Origin: Amyelois transitella
Taxonomy: Eukaryota > Arthropoda > Insecta > Lepidoptera > Pyralidae
Length of the DNA: 64,000 nt
NCBI RefSeq assembly: GCF_032362555.1
Contig: NC_083525.1
Coordinates: 8,541,501-8,605,500 of the forward strand
Direction: 5' to 3'
Under the pieces are notes generated by a model. The model was not told the DNA's origin. It was given only the letters and a program-made list of their open reading frames with translations, and ran no database searches. The translations under genes were made by a program, and so were the position numbers. Positions 53,480-63,598 of this stretch are shown piece by piece; positions within the stretch are counted from its first letter, which is position 1; every line of letters starts with the position of its first letter.

Positions 53480-53690
53480 TATGGATGTCGTAAAAGGCGA
53501 CTAAGGGGTAAGCTTACAAACTTGGCATTCTTTTTTAGGCGATGGGCTAGCAACCTGTCACTGTTTGAAACTCAATTCTATCATTAAGCCAAATAGCTGA
53601 ACGTGGCCATTCAGTTGTTTCAAGACTGTTGGCTCTGTCTCACCCGCAAGGGATATAGACGTGACCATAAGTATGTATGTGTGTATTAAG
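53480..53690 (+). mobile_element. Family A retroposon, 5'-truncated
   Basis: TTATGGATGTCGTAAAAGGC to GTGACCATAAGTATGTATG. Confidence 0.75.
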
Positions 53691-53960
53691 TATTTAGTTC
53701 TTATTTAAAATTTATTTTGTTAATACATCGTTTTAAATTTAAAATTATGTTTTTGCAATCATCTAAGTCTGAGCCCGTCATAGCTTGTCATGACTAAAAA
53801 AAGACAAATCAATATTTGACATGATTGAGTGTAGTAATACAATAAGAGCAATTTGTGTACAAAATCAATTTGTACATCATGATGACTCCGTAGAGTCATG
53901 GTGTGACCATGACCCCAACAAATCATTTCCGGAATGTACCTAATGATTATTTATAGGACA
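53691..53960. other. AT-rich spacer
   Basis: No gene or repeat supported. Confidence 0.4.
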
Positions 53961-53971
53961 GTTCATATAAT

Positions 53972-54233
53972 TGTGCCGTGTGGCTCCCGGCACCAATACA
54001 AAATAGGACCACTCTGTCTCGTTCCCATGGATTTCGTAAAAGGTGACTAAGGGATAGGCTTATAAACTTGGGATTCTTCTTTTAGGCGATGGGCTGGCAA
54101 CCCGTCACTATTTGAATCTCAATTCTATCATTAAGCCAAACAGCTGAACGTGGCCTATCAGTCTTTTCAAGACTGTTGGCTCTGTCTACCCCGTAAGGGA
54201 TATAGACGTGACCATATGTATGTACGTATGTAT
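53972..54233 (+). mobile_element. Family A retroposon, full length
   Basis: GTTCATAT at 53961-53968 and 54234-54241. Near-consensus copy. Confidence 0.82.
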
Positions 54234-54238
54234 GTTCA

Positions 54239-54500
54239 TATGATGCGTGATGCTCAGAAAGGCATAGGTTCGAATCTCACCTCGGCCATGTACCAATGAC
54301 TATTTTCGATAGTTGTGTACATTAGTTTGAATATTAACCGATGCTCTTACGGTGAGGGAAAACATCGTGAGGAAGTCTGCACATTCAGGTAACTGGATGT
54401 GTAACCATGATCGATCCAATACGGGTTAAGTTTACATACAAAGTTCTGATGGGGATCGCTTCATGTATTAACCTGACACACCCATTTAGAATCATGGTCG
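54239..54500 (+). mobile_element. tRNA-derived SINE family E
   Basis: Head remnant ATGCTCAGAAAGGCATAGG with B box GGTTCGAATCTCACC, then GATGCTCTTACGGTGAGGG, TCTGCACATTCAGGTAACTG and AACCTGACACACCC. Its 5' head was interrupted by the family A insertion. Confidence 0.7.
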
Positions 54501-54512
54501 TATATACAACCT

Positions 54513-54729
54513 TCCTACTAATATTATAAATGCGAAAGTTTGTGAGTATGTCAGGATGTCAGTATGGATGTTTGTTACTCTTTCACGCAAAAACTACTGA
54601 ACCGATTACGATGAAATTTGGTATGTAGGTAGCTGAAGACCCAGAATAACACATAGGCTACCTTTTATCGCAGAGTTCCCGCGGGATTGATAGGGTTTCC
54701 ATGCGGACGAAGTCGCGGGCGGCCTCTAG
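54513..54729 (+). mobile_element. Helitron-like family C, best copy
   Basis: 217 bp. TCCTACTAATATTATAAATG start, CACGCAAAAACTACTGAACC, GAAGACCCAGAATAACACA, hairpin GCGGACGAAGTCGCGGGC, end CCTCTAG|T. Confidence 0.8.
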
Positions 54730-54730
54730 T

Positions 54731-54773
54731 TCATACATATAATCACATCCATATCCTGTGCGGGGTAGACAGA
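54731..54773 (-). repeat. Family A 3' end only
   Basis: CATACATATAATCACATCC, GTGCGGGGTAGACAGAG; follows the family C end directly. Confidence 0.65.
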
Positions 54774-54844
54774 GAGATTAACGATAACACATCCAAGGAG
54801 TCTATCCTAGCTTAGTCTGTATGTTTTATACACTTATACTATAC

Positions 54845-55100
54845 CGTGTGGTTCCCGGCACCAATAGAAAAGAGAATAGGACCACTCCATCTCTCTCCCA
54901 TGAATGTCGTTAAAGGGACTATGGGGTAGGCTTATAAACTTGGAATTACTCTATTAGGCGATGGGCTAGCAAGCTGTCACTATTTGAATCTCAATTCTAT
55001 CTTAAAGCCAAATGGATGAACGTGGCCTGTCAGCCTTTTCAAGACTGTTGGCTCTACCCCGCAAGGGATATAGACGTGATTATATGTATGTATGTATGTT
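54845..55100 (+). mobile_element. Family A retroposon, full length
   Basis: CCGTGTGGTTCCCGGCACC to (TATG)n. The GTCT arm of the hairpin is deleted (GGCTCTACCCCGCAAGGG). Confidence 0.78.
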
Positions 55101-55367
55101 TTATTCACTTGACCGTTTTAACGGTGCCACATACTAACGCTCGCGAATGGAACAACGGGTGTTGTGATTAGCGTGTTGGTAAATGCCGGTTAAAGGACAT
55201 GTTATTAGTTTTCCCTGTCACACTAACAACTTTGACCATGTTTGATAACTGTGTATTTAGTATTTGCTGTTGCCTGCGTCTTTGTCCGTCTAATGTCTAA
55301 CTTATTATGTTATTCCAATGTATAAACTTTATGACATTTTATTTATTTACTTATTTAATTCTTTAAT
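55101..55367. other. Spacer
   Basis: No gene or repeat supported. Confidence 0.4.
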
Positions 55368-55518
55368 TATACATACATATGGTCACGTCTATATCCCTTG
55401 TGGGGTAGACAGAGCGAACAGTAGTGAAAACACTGATAGGCCACGTTCAGCTGTTTGGCTTAGTGATAGAATTGACATTCAAATAGTGACAGGTTGCTAG
55501 CCCATCGCCTAAAAGAAG
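55368..55518 (-). mobile_element. Family A retroposon, 5'-truncated
   Basis: ATACATACATATGGTCACG to GCTAGCCCATCGCC. Confidence 0.72.
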
Positions 55519-55603
55519 GCTTCAATAACGTCATATGTATATGTTTATATGTTACTCCTCTTGTTACTTTTTATAGTAACAAAAATTACCTTTGTTATTC
55601 ATA

Positions 55604-55682
55604 GAGATCGTGGCAAGTTGAAAGAGGTAGTCTCGGCCTACCCCTCCGGGAAAGAGGCGTGATTTTATGTATGTATGTATGT
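55604..55682 (+). mobile_element. Family B LINE 3' end
   Basis: AGAGATCGTGGCAAGTTG, CTCGGCCTACCCCTCCGGG, AAAGAGGCGTGATTTTATG, long tail. Confidence 0.75.
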
Positions 55683-55944
55683 ACGTAATTCATCTATCAA
55701 TCTTAACTTCACGTTTCCTCGTCAAAAAACTTGTACTGTCAAAGACACGGCCGGTTCTCATCAAAGGCGACCTCTCTGACCCTCCGCGATATGTTCTTGC
55801 TTACTATATGATATGATATCATCTCATTTTGACGGATGAGGTTCAGGTTCAGGAGTGACAAACATATGCCTCCAATTTCTATACGTGATTGATCGGTTTA
55901 AAGAAGACAGTGAGAGGGAATTCTATCTTATATCGCATTCATTA

Positions 55945-56045
55945 AATCACGTCTTTATCTCTAACAGGGTAGAAGAGCCAATAGTATTTTCAAGACTGAA
56001 AAGCCATGTTCATGACAATTGTGATTTAAATACCTAAGCTAGTGC
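55945..56045 (-). repeat. Decayed family A fragment
   Basis: AAATCACGTCTTTATCTC, CAGGGTAGAAGAGCC, AAAAGCCATGTTCA. Confidence 0.5.
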
Positions 56046-56101
56046 CTATCGCCTGAATATGTTTATTATCTTTTGCTTCGATTGATTTTATTCAAACTAT
56101 T

Positions 56102-56362
56102 GTGCCGTGTGGTTCCCGGCACCTATAAAAAAAGGAATAAGACCACTCCATCTCGTTTTCATGGATGTCATTAAAGGCGAATAAGGGATAAGCTTATAAT
56201 CTTGGGGTTCTTCTTTTAGGCGATAAGCTAGCAACGTGTCACTATTTGAATCTCAATTCTATCATTAAGCCAAACAGCTGAACGTGGCCCATCAGTATTT
56301 TCAAGACTGTTGGCTCTGTCTACCTCACAAGAGAAATATACGTGTTTATATGTATGTATGCC
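56102..56362 (+). mobile_element. Family A retroposon, full length
   Basis: GTGCCGTGTGGTTCCCGGC start; hairpin GTCTACCTCACAAGAGAAATA has lost pairing. Confidence 0.78.
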
Positions 56363-56876
56363 AAAGTCAGATAAATCCGTACCAACGCTATGATTAAAAG
56401 TGAAATTTACAGCGGCCATTATTTTTAATTCTCTCCAAAAATTCATCCACTTAAGCAGCTTATTGGACGTTGATTCATAACTCTCTTCATGAAAGCTTCA
56501 TGGTAGCTGGAAGACGATGATAAACTATGACATTTTAAGAGGCGACGGCCTCTGTGCAATATTGATATTAATTACTTAGGTAATAACTAGGTACGGACTT
56601 CGGGAAGCTATTAAGATATCTTTAAGGGTGCAATTTGCGTGCTATTTTAAGATTACTGAGGTTCCGGTAACGTAGAATAGGACTAAATATCATATCGCTT
56701 ACAATGGAAGGAAGAAGAAGGCAACTAAAGGACAAAATCACTAATAATTTGCATCAAATACTTACATGTTTACTAAAAGAAACTTTAATAACGTTTAAAA
56801 TGATCTAACAACGATACCCCGAAACGTTATTCCGTAAAAAAATGTTTGTTCACTAATTTCAACTTTATATGTACAT
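56363..56876. other. Spacer
   Basis: Short B remnant at 56473 (ATTCATAACTCTCTTCATG). No gene. Confidence 0.4.
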
Positions 56877-57078
56877 AGAACAGAATAGAATAGATTTATT
56901 TTCAAAATTGGATACAAGGTATCACTTACTGACGTCACATAACTTAAATCTAATTATAACTACTACCGCTTCCAAAGCGCGTGTGAAGAAGAAGCGGCAG
57001 AACAAACTACACTGCAGCATTTTCAGCGGACGTCAATTTACAAATTTAGATCTCTTAAATCTACGTCGTGGACGAATA
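56877..57078 (-). mobile_element. Family H LINE 3' UTR
   Basis: AGAACAGAATAGAATAG tail, TTTTCAAAATTGGATACAAG, CTGCAGCATTTTCAGCGGAC. Confidence 0.7.
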
Positions 57079-57185
57079 ACTTAAAATAGCCAAATTAAAT
57101 TAAACAAATTGCTTCAAGAAAAATATTTTCACATATTTGTTGTTCGAAATAAATGAAATCTTTTACTCTACAAATACGTACAATA

Positions 57186-57381
57186 CGTAAAAGGCGACTA
57201 AGGGATAGGCTTATAAACTTGGGTTTCCTATTTTAGGCGATGGGCTAGCAACCTGTCACTATTTGAATCTCAATTCTATCTTAAAGCCAAATAGCTGAAC
57301 GTGGCCTATCAGTTTTTACAAGACTGTTGGCTCTGTCTACCCCGCAAGGGATATAGACGTGATTGTGTGTGTGTGTCTGTT
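57186..57381 (+). mobile_element. Family A retroposon, 5'-truncated
   Basis: GTAAAAGGCGACTAAGGGAT start; tail has become (TG)n. Confidence 0.75.
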
Positions 57382-57519
57382 TTACTCTACCGAAGAATTC
57401 TACGTCATATTGGAATCAATCCAAGTTTAAAGCAACTGCAAGTTGGGGTCATTGCTCCTACTGCAGCACTGGAATGAATTATTGATTCCTTACTTTTACA
57501 ATTGAATTAAATACGCTAA

Positions 57520-57706
57520 CTTAGGCGACTAAGGGATAGGCTTATATACTTGGGGTTCCTCTTTTAGGGGATGGACTAGAAACCTGTCACTATTTGAATC
57601 TCAATTTTATCATGGGGCCAAGCAGCTAATCGTAGCCTTTCGGTCTTTTCATGACTGTTACCTCTGTCTACCCCGCAGGGGATATAGACGTGGTATATGT
57701 TATGTT
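57520..57706 (+). mobile_element. Family A retroposon, 5'-truncated
   Basis: TAGGCGACTAAGGGATAGGC start; tail unit is TATGT. Confidence 0.7.
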
Positions 57707-57800
57707 ATGTTACTTGTACAATCCAGGCTCGTAGTCAAAAGCGTATGGGCTCAAGGATTAAGCTACTCTCAAAGGTCGGGATAAAATTAGTTAGAGTAGT

Positions 57801-58068
57801 GCCGTGTGGTTCCCGGCACCAATAAAAAAAAAGAATAGGACCACTCCATCTCGTTCCCATGGATGTCGTAAAAGGCGACTAAGGGATAGGCTTATAAACT
57901 TGGGATTATTCTTTTAGGCGATGGGCTAGCAACCCGTCACTATTTGAATCTCAATTCTATCATTAAGCCAAACAGCTGAACGTCGCCTATCAGTCTTTTC
58001 AAGACTGTTGGCTCTGTCTACCCCGTAAGGGATAAAGACGTGATCATATGTATACGTATGTATGTAGT
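57801..58068 (+). mobile_element. Family A retroposon, full length
   Basis: GTGCCGTGTGGTTCCCGGC to TATGTATACGTATGTATG. TAGTT(A/G)GA flanks may be a short duplication. Confidence 0.8.
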
Positions 58069-58179
58069 TGGATTTTCATCAGGCCCTGCCTGGAATTCTA
58101 GCTAGATTTTAGCGTCACAGGCAAAAGTCACCAAACGTCGTAACTCGAAAAATATTCATTGGTTCATGGCCGCGGTAGT

Positions 58180-58237
58180 ATATAGAATAGAATAGAATAG
58201 AATACATTTATTTTCATAATTGGTCACACCACTTAAA
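58180..58237 (-). repeat. Family H tail fragment
   Basis: (AGAAT)n then ATTTTCATAATTGG, running into a family D element. Confidence 0.55.
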
Positions 58238-58535
58238 TCTATACTAATATTATAAAGCTGAAGTGTTTTTTAGTTTGTTTGAACGCGCTAATCTCAGAAA
58301 CTACTGGTTCGAATTGAAATTTTTTTTTGTGTTGAAAAGACCATTTATCGAGGAAGGCTTTTAGGCTATATCACGTATATACGGCTATATACGACATAAC
58401 ATTACGCTGCAACTATTAGGAGTGAAGAAATAAAAGAAAATGTGAAAAAAATACGGGTTAAATTATTCATCCTTCAGGGCTTCAATGATGCCCAAAATAA
58501 ATATTCCATGCGTACGAAGTCGCGGGCACAGCTAG
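58238..58535 (+). mobile_element. Helitron-like family D element, full length
   Basis: TCTATACTAATATTATAAAG to TACGAAGTCGCGGGCACAGC and CTAG|T, about 298 bp; the longest complete D copy here. Confidence 0.78.
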
Positions 58536-58928
58536 TTTTTAATAAAATACACAAGTAATGATAACCCGCTTTGGTTTCTGGGAAGCACATTAGGCGGGCG
58601 GCAGGTTGGGCGGAAGCGGTAGGCGCCACGCAACCGCTACTATAAATACTCGAACGTTTTTCTGTCGAGTTTAATGTGACTTCGAGTATTGTTCAATGTT
58701 ATGTATGTAACTTTATTTTTGTTTTGACTCTAACAGATGGCGGTGTGCGATATTATTACGCGCTATGGTTTGTCTCTTGTCATGCATATAGTGTTTTTGA
58801 TAACTGACGTTTAATAGCCTAATTGTTTAAACCCATAAATTACAATGTCGTGTCAAGTTGAAGTTTTAATTATTTCAGTTGAAACCTCTTAGTGTTTTTT
58901 GACGGGCAGCCGGTTGGACATGTATTTA
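58536..58928. other. Spacer with GC-rich patch
   Basis: GGCGGGCGGCAGGTTGGGCG at about 58594 with a CTATAAATACTCG TATA-like box at 58640. A weak promoter candidate; no donor seen. Confidence 0.25.
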
Positions 58929-59191
58929 CTAGCTGTGTCTGTGTCCGCGACTTCATCCGCGTGGAATTGTTATTATGGGCATCATTGAAGCCCATACGGA
59001 TTAATAATTTTCCTCAGTTTTTACATTTTCCATTATTTCTTCGCTTCTAACTGTTGCAACGTGATGTTTTATAGCCTAAAGCCTTCCTCGATAAATGGAC
59101 TATTCAACACAAAAAAAAATTCGAACCAGTAGTTCCTGAGATTAACGCGTTCAAACAAACAAACTCTACAGCTTTATAATATTTGTATAGA
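58929..59191 (-). mobile_element. Helitron-like family D element
   Basis: CTAGCTGTGTCTGTGTCCGCG to TTTATAATATTTGTATAGA. Confidence 0.75.
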
Positions 59192-59499
59192 TTATGTTCT
59201 ATTATTATATATTGGTTAGGGAAGAGACCAAAAATTTTTTTTAACAAATTCAATCGTAAGGATTAAAAAAAAAATTATTTCCTCAATTTCTGATCATAGT
59301 AGCAATAGTATATACTCGTATAACTGACTACAAAGTTAATGATGTATGCCGGCGGTGCCGCGGCGTCGTCTACTAGACTCTGTTATGCACTGAAAATGCA
59401 TTCATTCATATATTCCCCTGCGGTTTGAGATTTGCAACTAATTATTTGAATAAACTTGAGGCGAAAATAATTTTTTTGTATGTATATCTATATAATGCA
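59192..59499. other. AT-rich spacer
   Basis: No gene or repeat supported. Confidence 0.4.
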
Positions 59500-59580
59500 T
59501 ATCTTTCCCATGGATGTCGTAAAAGGCGACTTAGGGATAGTAGTAGGATATGTATTTTTTAATGTATGTATGTATGTAGA
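59500..59580 (+). repeat. Family A with large internal deletion
   Basis: CTTTCCCATGGATGTCGTA and GGCGACTTAGGGATAG jump directly to a (TATG)n tail. Confidence 0.6.
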
Positions 59581-60162
59581 TCTGTCAATGGAATTTTTAA
59601 GTTCGTGGGGCAACAAAGCTCTGAATTTTGTAACAAATTTGAGTTCGCGAGCTTCGTTAAGCTAAGTCCGCTGATAGAAATAAAAAAAATGTTTTTTTTT
59701 TAATTTATAGTAAAACTTTTTAATTTGTAATTAGTTGATCACTTTCTTATTTTATTTTGGCTTATATCAATCAAATGAAGTTGATCAATGTCAGTTGTTG
59801 ATATTGAGTGAATTTATAATTTTGTACTTATTACAAATAAAAAAATTATAAAAATAATTTACAAATTGACATACACGTGTTTTATCCCTTAAGGGCGCTG
59901 TCGGTATGTATTTGAGATACAGATAGTGACAGGATGCCAACAAAGTAAAAAAAGTGCGGTTTTTTTACTAGTAGTTTGTAATCGTATCACTCTTTTTGCG
60001 AAGTCTTGTAAGAATTAATTACTGAAGCGACATCGTGACATAACTTTCCATTCCGTAATAATCGGCAAGAACTGCTTTCCTCATGCATTACCGGGAACAA
60101 TGATGCAGTAAATTTTCACATCTTTGTTGGATGTAGTCTGGGAGACAAATGTGTAAGAAAGA
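59581..60162. other. AT-rich spacer
   Basis: Decayed A scrap at about 59870-59935. No gene. Confidence 0.4.
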
Positions 60163-60420
60163 TTTCAATTTTTTTAGGCGATGGGTTAGCAACCTGTCAC
60201 TATTTAAATCTCAATTCTATCATTAAGCCAAATAGCTGAACGTGGCCGTTCAGTCTTTTCAAGACTGTTGGCTCTGTATACATATATACTCGTATATATA
60301 CATATTTATCCCTTACGGAGTAGATAGAGGATGGAATCTCAATTTCATTGTTAAGTCATACAGCTGAACGTGAATTTTCAATCTTTTCGAGACAGGTGAC
60401 TCTGCCTTCACCGCAAGGTC
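60163..60420 (+). repeat. Two tandem family A fragments
   Basis: 60163-60285 (TTTTAGGCGATGGGTTAGC to GTTGGCTCTGTATAC) and a more diverged piece to 60420 (CATACAGCTGAACGTG, CCGCAAGGTCAGAC). Confidence 0.6.
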
Positions 60421-60504
60421 AGACAGACAGCAATTACGAAGCTCTTTTGGCTTCTTAATTTTTGCTTATATCATTCAAGTTCAGACAGGCATACAAATTT
60501 TGGG

Positions 60505-60656
60505 TTTTTTTTAGGCGATGGACTAGCAACCTGTCTCTATTTGAATCTCAATTCTATCATTAAGCCCAATAGCTGAACGTGGCCATTCAGTCTTTTTAAA
60601 ACTGTTGGCTCTGTCTACCCCGCAAGGGATATAGACGTCACCAAATGTATGTATGT
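60505..60656 (+). mobile_element. Family A retroposon, 5'-truncated
   Basis: TTTAGGCGATGGACTAGC to GTCTACCCCGCAAGGGATAT and a short tail. Confidence 0.75.
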
Positions 60657-60924
60657 TCAGACAGTATCGGTCAGTTACTATATTAATACAATTCATTCGT
60701 TCTTCAGATTTTTCAGAAGCTAGCTCCTCTACTATTTAGAGTAACTCGATATCGCCGTCTATACTAACTTAAGTTACAGCTTTTACCATTGTTATTGATT
60801 AGAAAACGCTTTGATGTGCGAAAAATCCACGATTCAATGCAGCTAGGAAGGCTCCTATTAAATTGTTATCCATTTGTTTGTCATCGATCTGAGAAGTTAG
60901 TTAAAATTGGCAGACTCGGTTGGA
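60657..60924. other. Spacer
   Basis: No gene supported. The open frame ending at 61001 runs through the family A copy. Confidence 0.4.
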
Positions 60925-61190
60925 CGTGGTTCCCGGCACCAATAGAAAAAAGAATAGGACCACTCCTTGTCTTTCCCATGGATGTCGTAAAAGGCGACTA
61001 AGGGACAGGCTAATAAACTTGGGATTCTTCTTTTAGGCGATGGACTAGCAACCTGTGACTATTTGAATCTCAATTCTATCATAAAGCCAAACAGCTGAAC
61101 GTGGCCATTCAGTCTTTTCAAGGCTGTTGGCTCTGTCTACCCCGCAAGGGATATAGACGTGATTGTATGTGTGTATGTTATTTAGGATAT
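60925..61190 (+). mobile_element. Family A retroposon, near full length
   Basis: GTGGTTCCCGGCACCAATAG to GTGATTGTATGTGTGTATG. Confidence 0.8.
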
Positions 61191-61316
61191 TTTTTAATTC
61201 AATTTTATAGTCTTGAGAATATTTAAATTATTTTTACCAGTTAATCAATTGACAGTGACATACATACATCTATCCTATTCCGATCTTTAATCATTATATA
61301 TACATATATTTCCATA

Positions 61317-61618
61317 TCCTACTACTATTATAAAGGCGAAAGTTTGTATGGATGTTTGTTACTCTTTCACGCAAAAACTACTAGCGCGAGCTCTCGACTA
61401 AGCGACGAAGTCGCGGGCGGCCTCTAGTTATAAAATAACTTCGTCCGCATGGAAATCCTATCAATCCCGCGGGAACTCTGGGATAAAAAGTAGCCTATGT
61501 GTTATTCTGGGTCTTCAGCTACCTACATACCAAATTTCATGGTAATCGGTTCAGTAGTTTTTGCGTGAAAGAGTAACAAACATCCATACAAACTTTCGCC
61601 TTTATAATAGTAGTAGGA
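61317..61618. mobile_element. Head-to-head family C pair with perfect 66-bp ends
   Basis: 61317-61382 and 61553-61618 are exact reverse complements, each the 5' end of family C (TCCTACTACTATTATAAAGG). The left unit has its own 3' end (GACGAAGTCGCGGGC..CTAG, to 61427) after an internal deletion. The right unit is longer and lacks the CTAG end. Confidence 0.8.
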
Positions 61619-62137
61619 TTTTGCGATGCCTAACAGGGTTCACATTGTACCTGTTTATAAGCAGTAACTGTAATTCAACTGATGTACTTTATGATATGCA
61701 ATAAAGATTTTGAATTTGAATCTGCTAAGTAAACTTTTCAACGACAAATCAACATACCTACCAGTATTTGTTTGTTATTATTTCACTCCAAACTCCCACA
61801 CTCACTAACTAGTTTATTATTATTACGCGTTGTAAATGTTAGAATGTTTTGTTAACAAACTGAGATTGTTTTGAGAATCGTAGTATTAGTTTTTGTATTA
61901 GCAAAATGCTAAATGATTCTCATAATAATCTAGTGCCCCGAAGTTGACCATGCGCAGGCGCATGTTTGTAAATTTCAATGAAGGCGATATCGTGGTGATA
62001 TTTGTAGAGGGAGTATGTTATAGGACCACTACATCTCTTTACCAGAGATGAAGGAAAAGACGAGTAAAAGAACAGGAATATTAGTCTTTATCAGCGCTTT
62101 AAGAAAATACAATATACGCGTATACCTAATTAATATG
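61619..62137. other. Spacer with LINE tail
   Basis: GCAATAAAGATTTTGAATTTG at about 61699 is a LINE 3' tail. CATGCGCAGGCGCATG at 61950 is a near-palindromic NRF1-like sequence. No gene. Confidence 0.35.
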
Positions 62138-62795
62138 CGTGATGCGCAGAAAGGCAGCGGTTCCAATCCCACCTCGGCCATGTACCATGACTGTTTTCGA
62201 AGTAATGTACCTACGTTAGTTACAATGCTAACCGATGCTCTTACGGCGAGGGAAAACATCGTTCGTTATTAAGTTATTTTTGTAAGTTTTATTTTAAACT
62301 TTTTTGTGATTATGGTGAGACAATAAAGATTTATTTATTTATTATTTATATTTATCGTGAGGAAACCTGCACATTCAGGCAACTGGATGTGTAACCATGT
62401 TCGATCTTATAAGGGTTAGGTTCCCCTGCAAATATTGCGAACGTGAGACGGGAGTCAATCCGTGTAAAAAACTACACATACATACATACAATCACGTCTT
62501 TATCCGTTATGGGGTAGACAGAGCCACCACTCTTGAAAAAAACCGAGAGGCCACGCTCAGCTGTTTGGCTTAATGATAGAATTGGGATTCAAACAGTGGC
62601 AGGTTGCTAGCCCATAGCCTTAAAAAAGCCTATATCTTAGTCGACTTTTTCGACATTCATGGGAACGAGATGGAGTGGTCCTATTCTTTTTTGTATTGGT
62701 GCCGAGAACCACACGGCAGGACTGTAAAAAACTGACTTACATAATCTAGGATCGTGGTCAGAAGTGAGGATGGAACCGGTCTTATCCGAGGAGTG
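62138..62795 (+). mobile_element. SINE family E carrying two insertions
   Basis: E segments at 62138-62270, about 62347-62473 and 62723-62795. The first break holds a short LINE tail (ACAATAAAGATTTATTTATT) flanked by ATCGT. The second holds a full family A copy. Confidence 0.7.
62474..62722 (-). mobile_element. Family A retroposon nested in SINE E
   Basis: Perfect 11-bp TGTAAAAAACT at 62463-62473 and 62723-62733. Since the E sequence continues across it, the element limits are defined independently of any consensus. Confidence 0.88.
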
Positions 62796-63094
62796 TGTGT
62801 GTGTAAAAATCATATGTTATTATAAAAAACCTTGAGTATCCAGGGGAAACTCAAGAGAATATCTTCAACTGTATAGTTATAACAAAACAACTTATCGTGG
62901 CAAATTACATCGGTACACAAAACAACGATTTATAAAGTTAATTCAAGGACTTGAGCCGCATCTAATTCAAGGCTGACCAGAAACCAGACTGGAATCTCTC
63001 CTGACCTTAATGTTATGAAAAAGGGTATAGTTGACCTTACCTCGACCGATGATAGGGTTTATTTAAATTATACTTTTTCAGCTTAAACTAATTT
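62796..63094. other. Spacer
   Basis: No gene or repeat supported. Confidence 0.4.
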
Positions 63095-63260
63095 CTTATT
63101 TTTTCTGACTTTAGTCCCTGTTACATCGTGACTACTCTGGAGAGGAGCCAGGGGTGCGCTTTTGACTATGGATCCTTACCCAGTTCATGATCATGGTCAA
63201 AGGCTAACCCCTGGCTCCTTCCAGAGAGATAACTAACTAACTAACGCTAGGAGAAAGGTG
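63095..63260. repeat. SINE family E fragments, both orientations
   Basis: GGAGAGGAGCCAGGGGTGCG (reverse) and GTCAAAGGCTAACCCCTGGC (forward) form a loose inverted pair. Confidence 0.5.
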
Positions 63261-63365
63261 CTGCTAGTTTCTCCTAAAGGCAAAAGAAATAGTGCCTCAA
63301 ATTTAGTTGGTGATTTGAATTTCAAGAATTTCCAAATTCCCGGATAAAATCTATCGTAAACAATT

Positions 63366-63598
63366 AAAAAATGGAACGAGTAAGGACTCGCCACTCACAC
63401 AGCTGTATATTGCAAGGCAAACTTGTGCCGGCCGCACTGCGTGCGCGCATCATTCATACATGCGTAGACTCGCCAGTAGATTTGCTTAGCCCGCCTCGTC
63501 CGCACGTCTGTATCAAACGCGACACAAACGGTAGTGCAGTGTTCGAATTTCAAAAGTGTTGTGACAGTTTGGTCGGGAGAACTTTTTAATTTTTAAAG
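63366..63598 (+). promoter_or_regulatory. Candidate promoter and first exon at right edge
   Basis: GC-rich islet (GTGCCGGCCGCACTGCGTGC) in AT-rich DNA, ending at AAAG|GTTTGTC, a possible donor (intron from 63599). An ATG at 63371 opens a 72-codon frame (MERVRTRHSHSCILQGKLV..) that stops at 63589 with no recognisable domain. More likely a leader exon of a gene continuing beyond the window than a protein. Confidence 0.35.

Noticed and set aside
607..62722. Family A as a Helitron or MITE because of its GTGCCG...CGGCAC end hairpin
   Set aside because: Variable-length target duplications, a microsatellite tail and 5' truncations point to retroposition.
607..62722. Regular repeats as a CRISPR array or satellite
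   Set aside because: Copies are dispersed, in both orientations, of unequal length and separated by hundreds of bases; the genome is eukaryotic.
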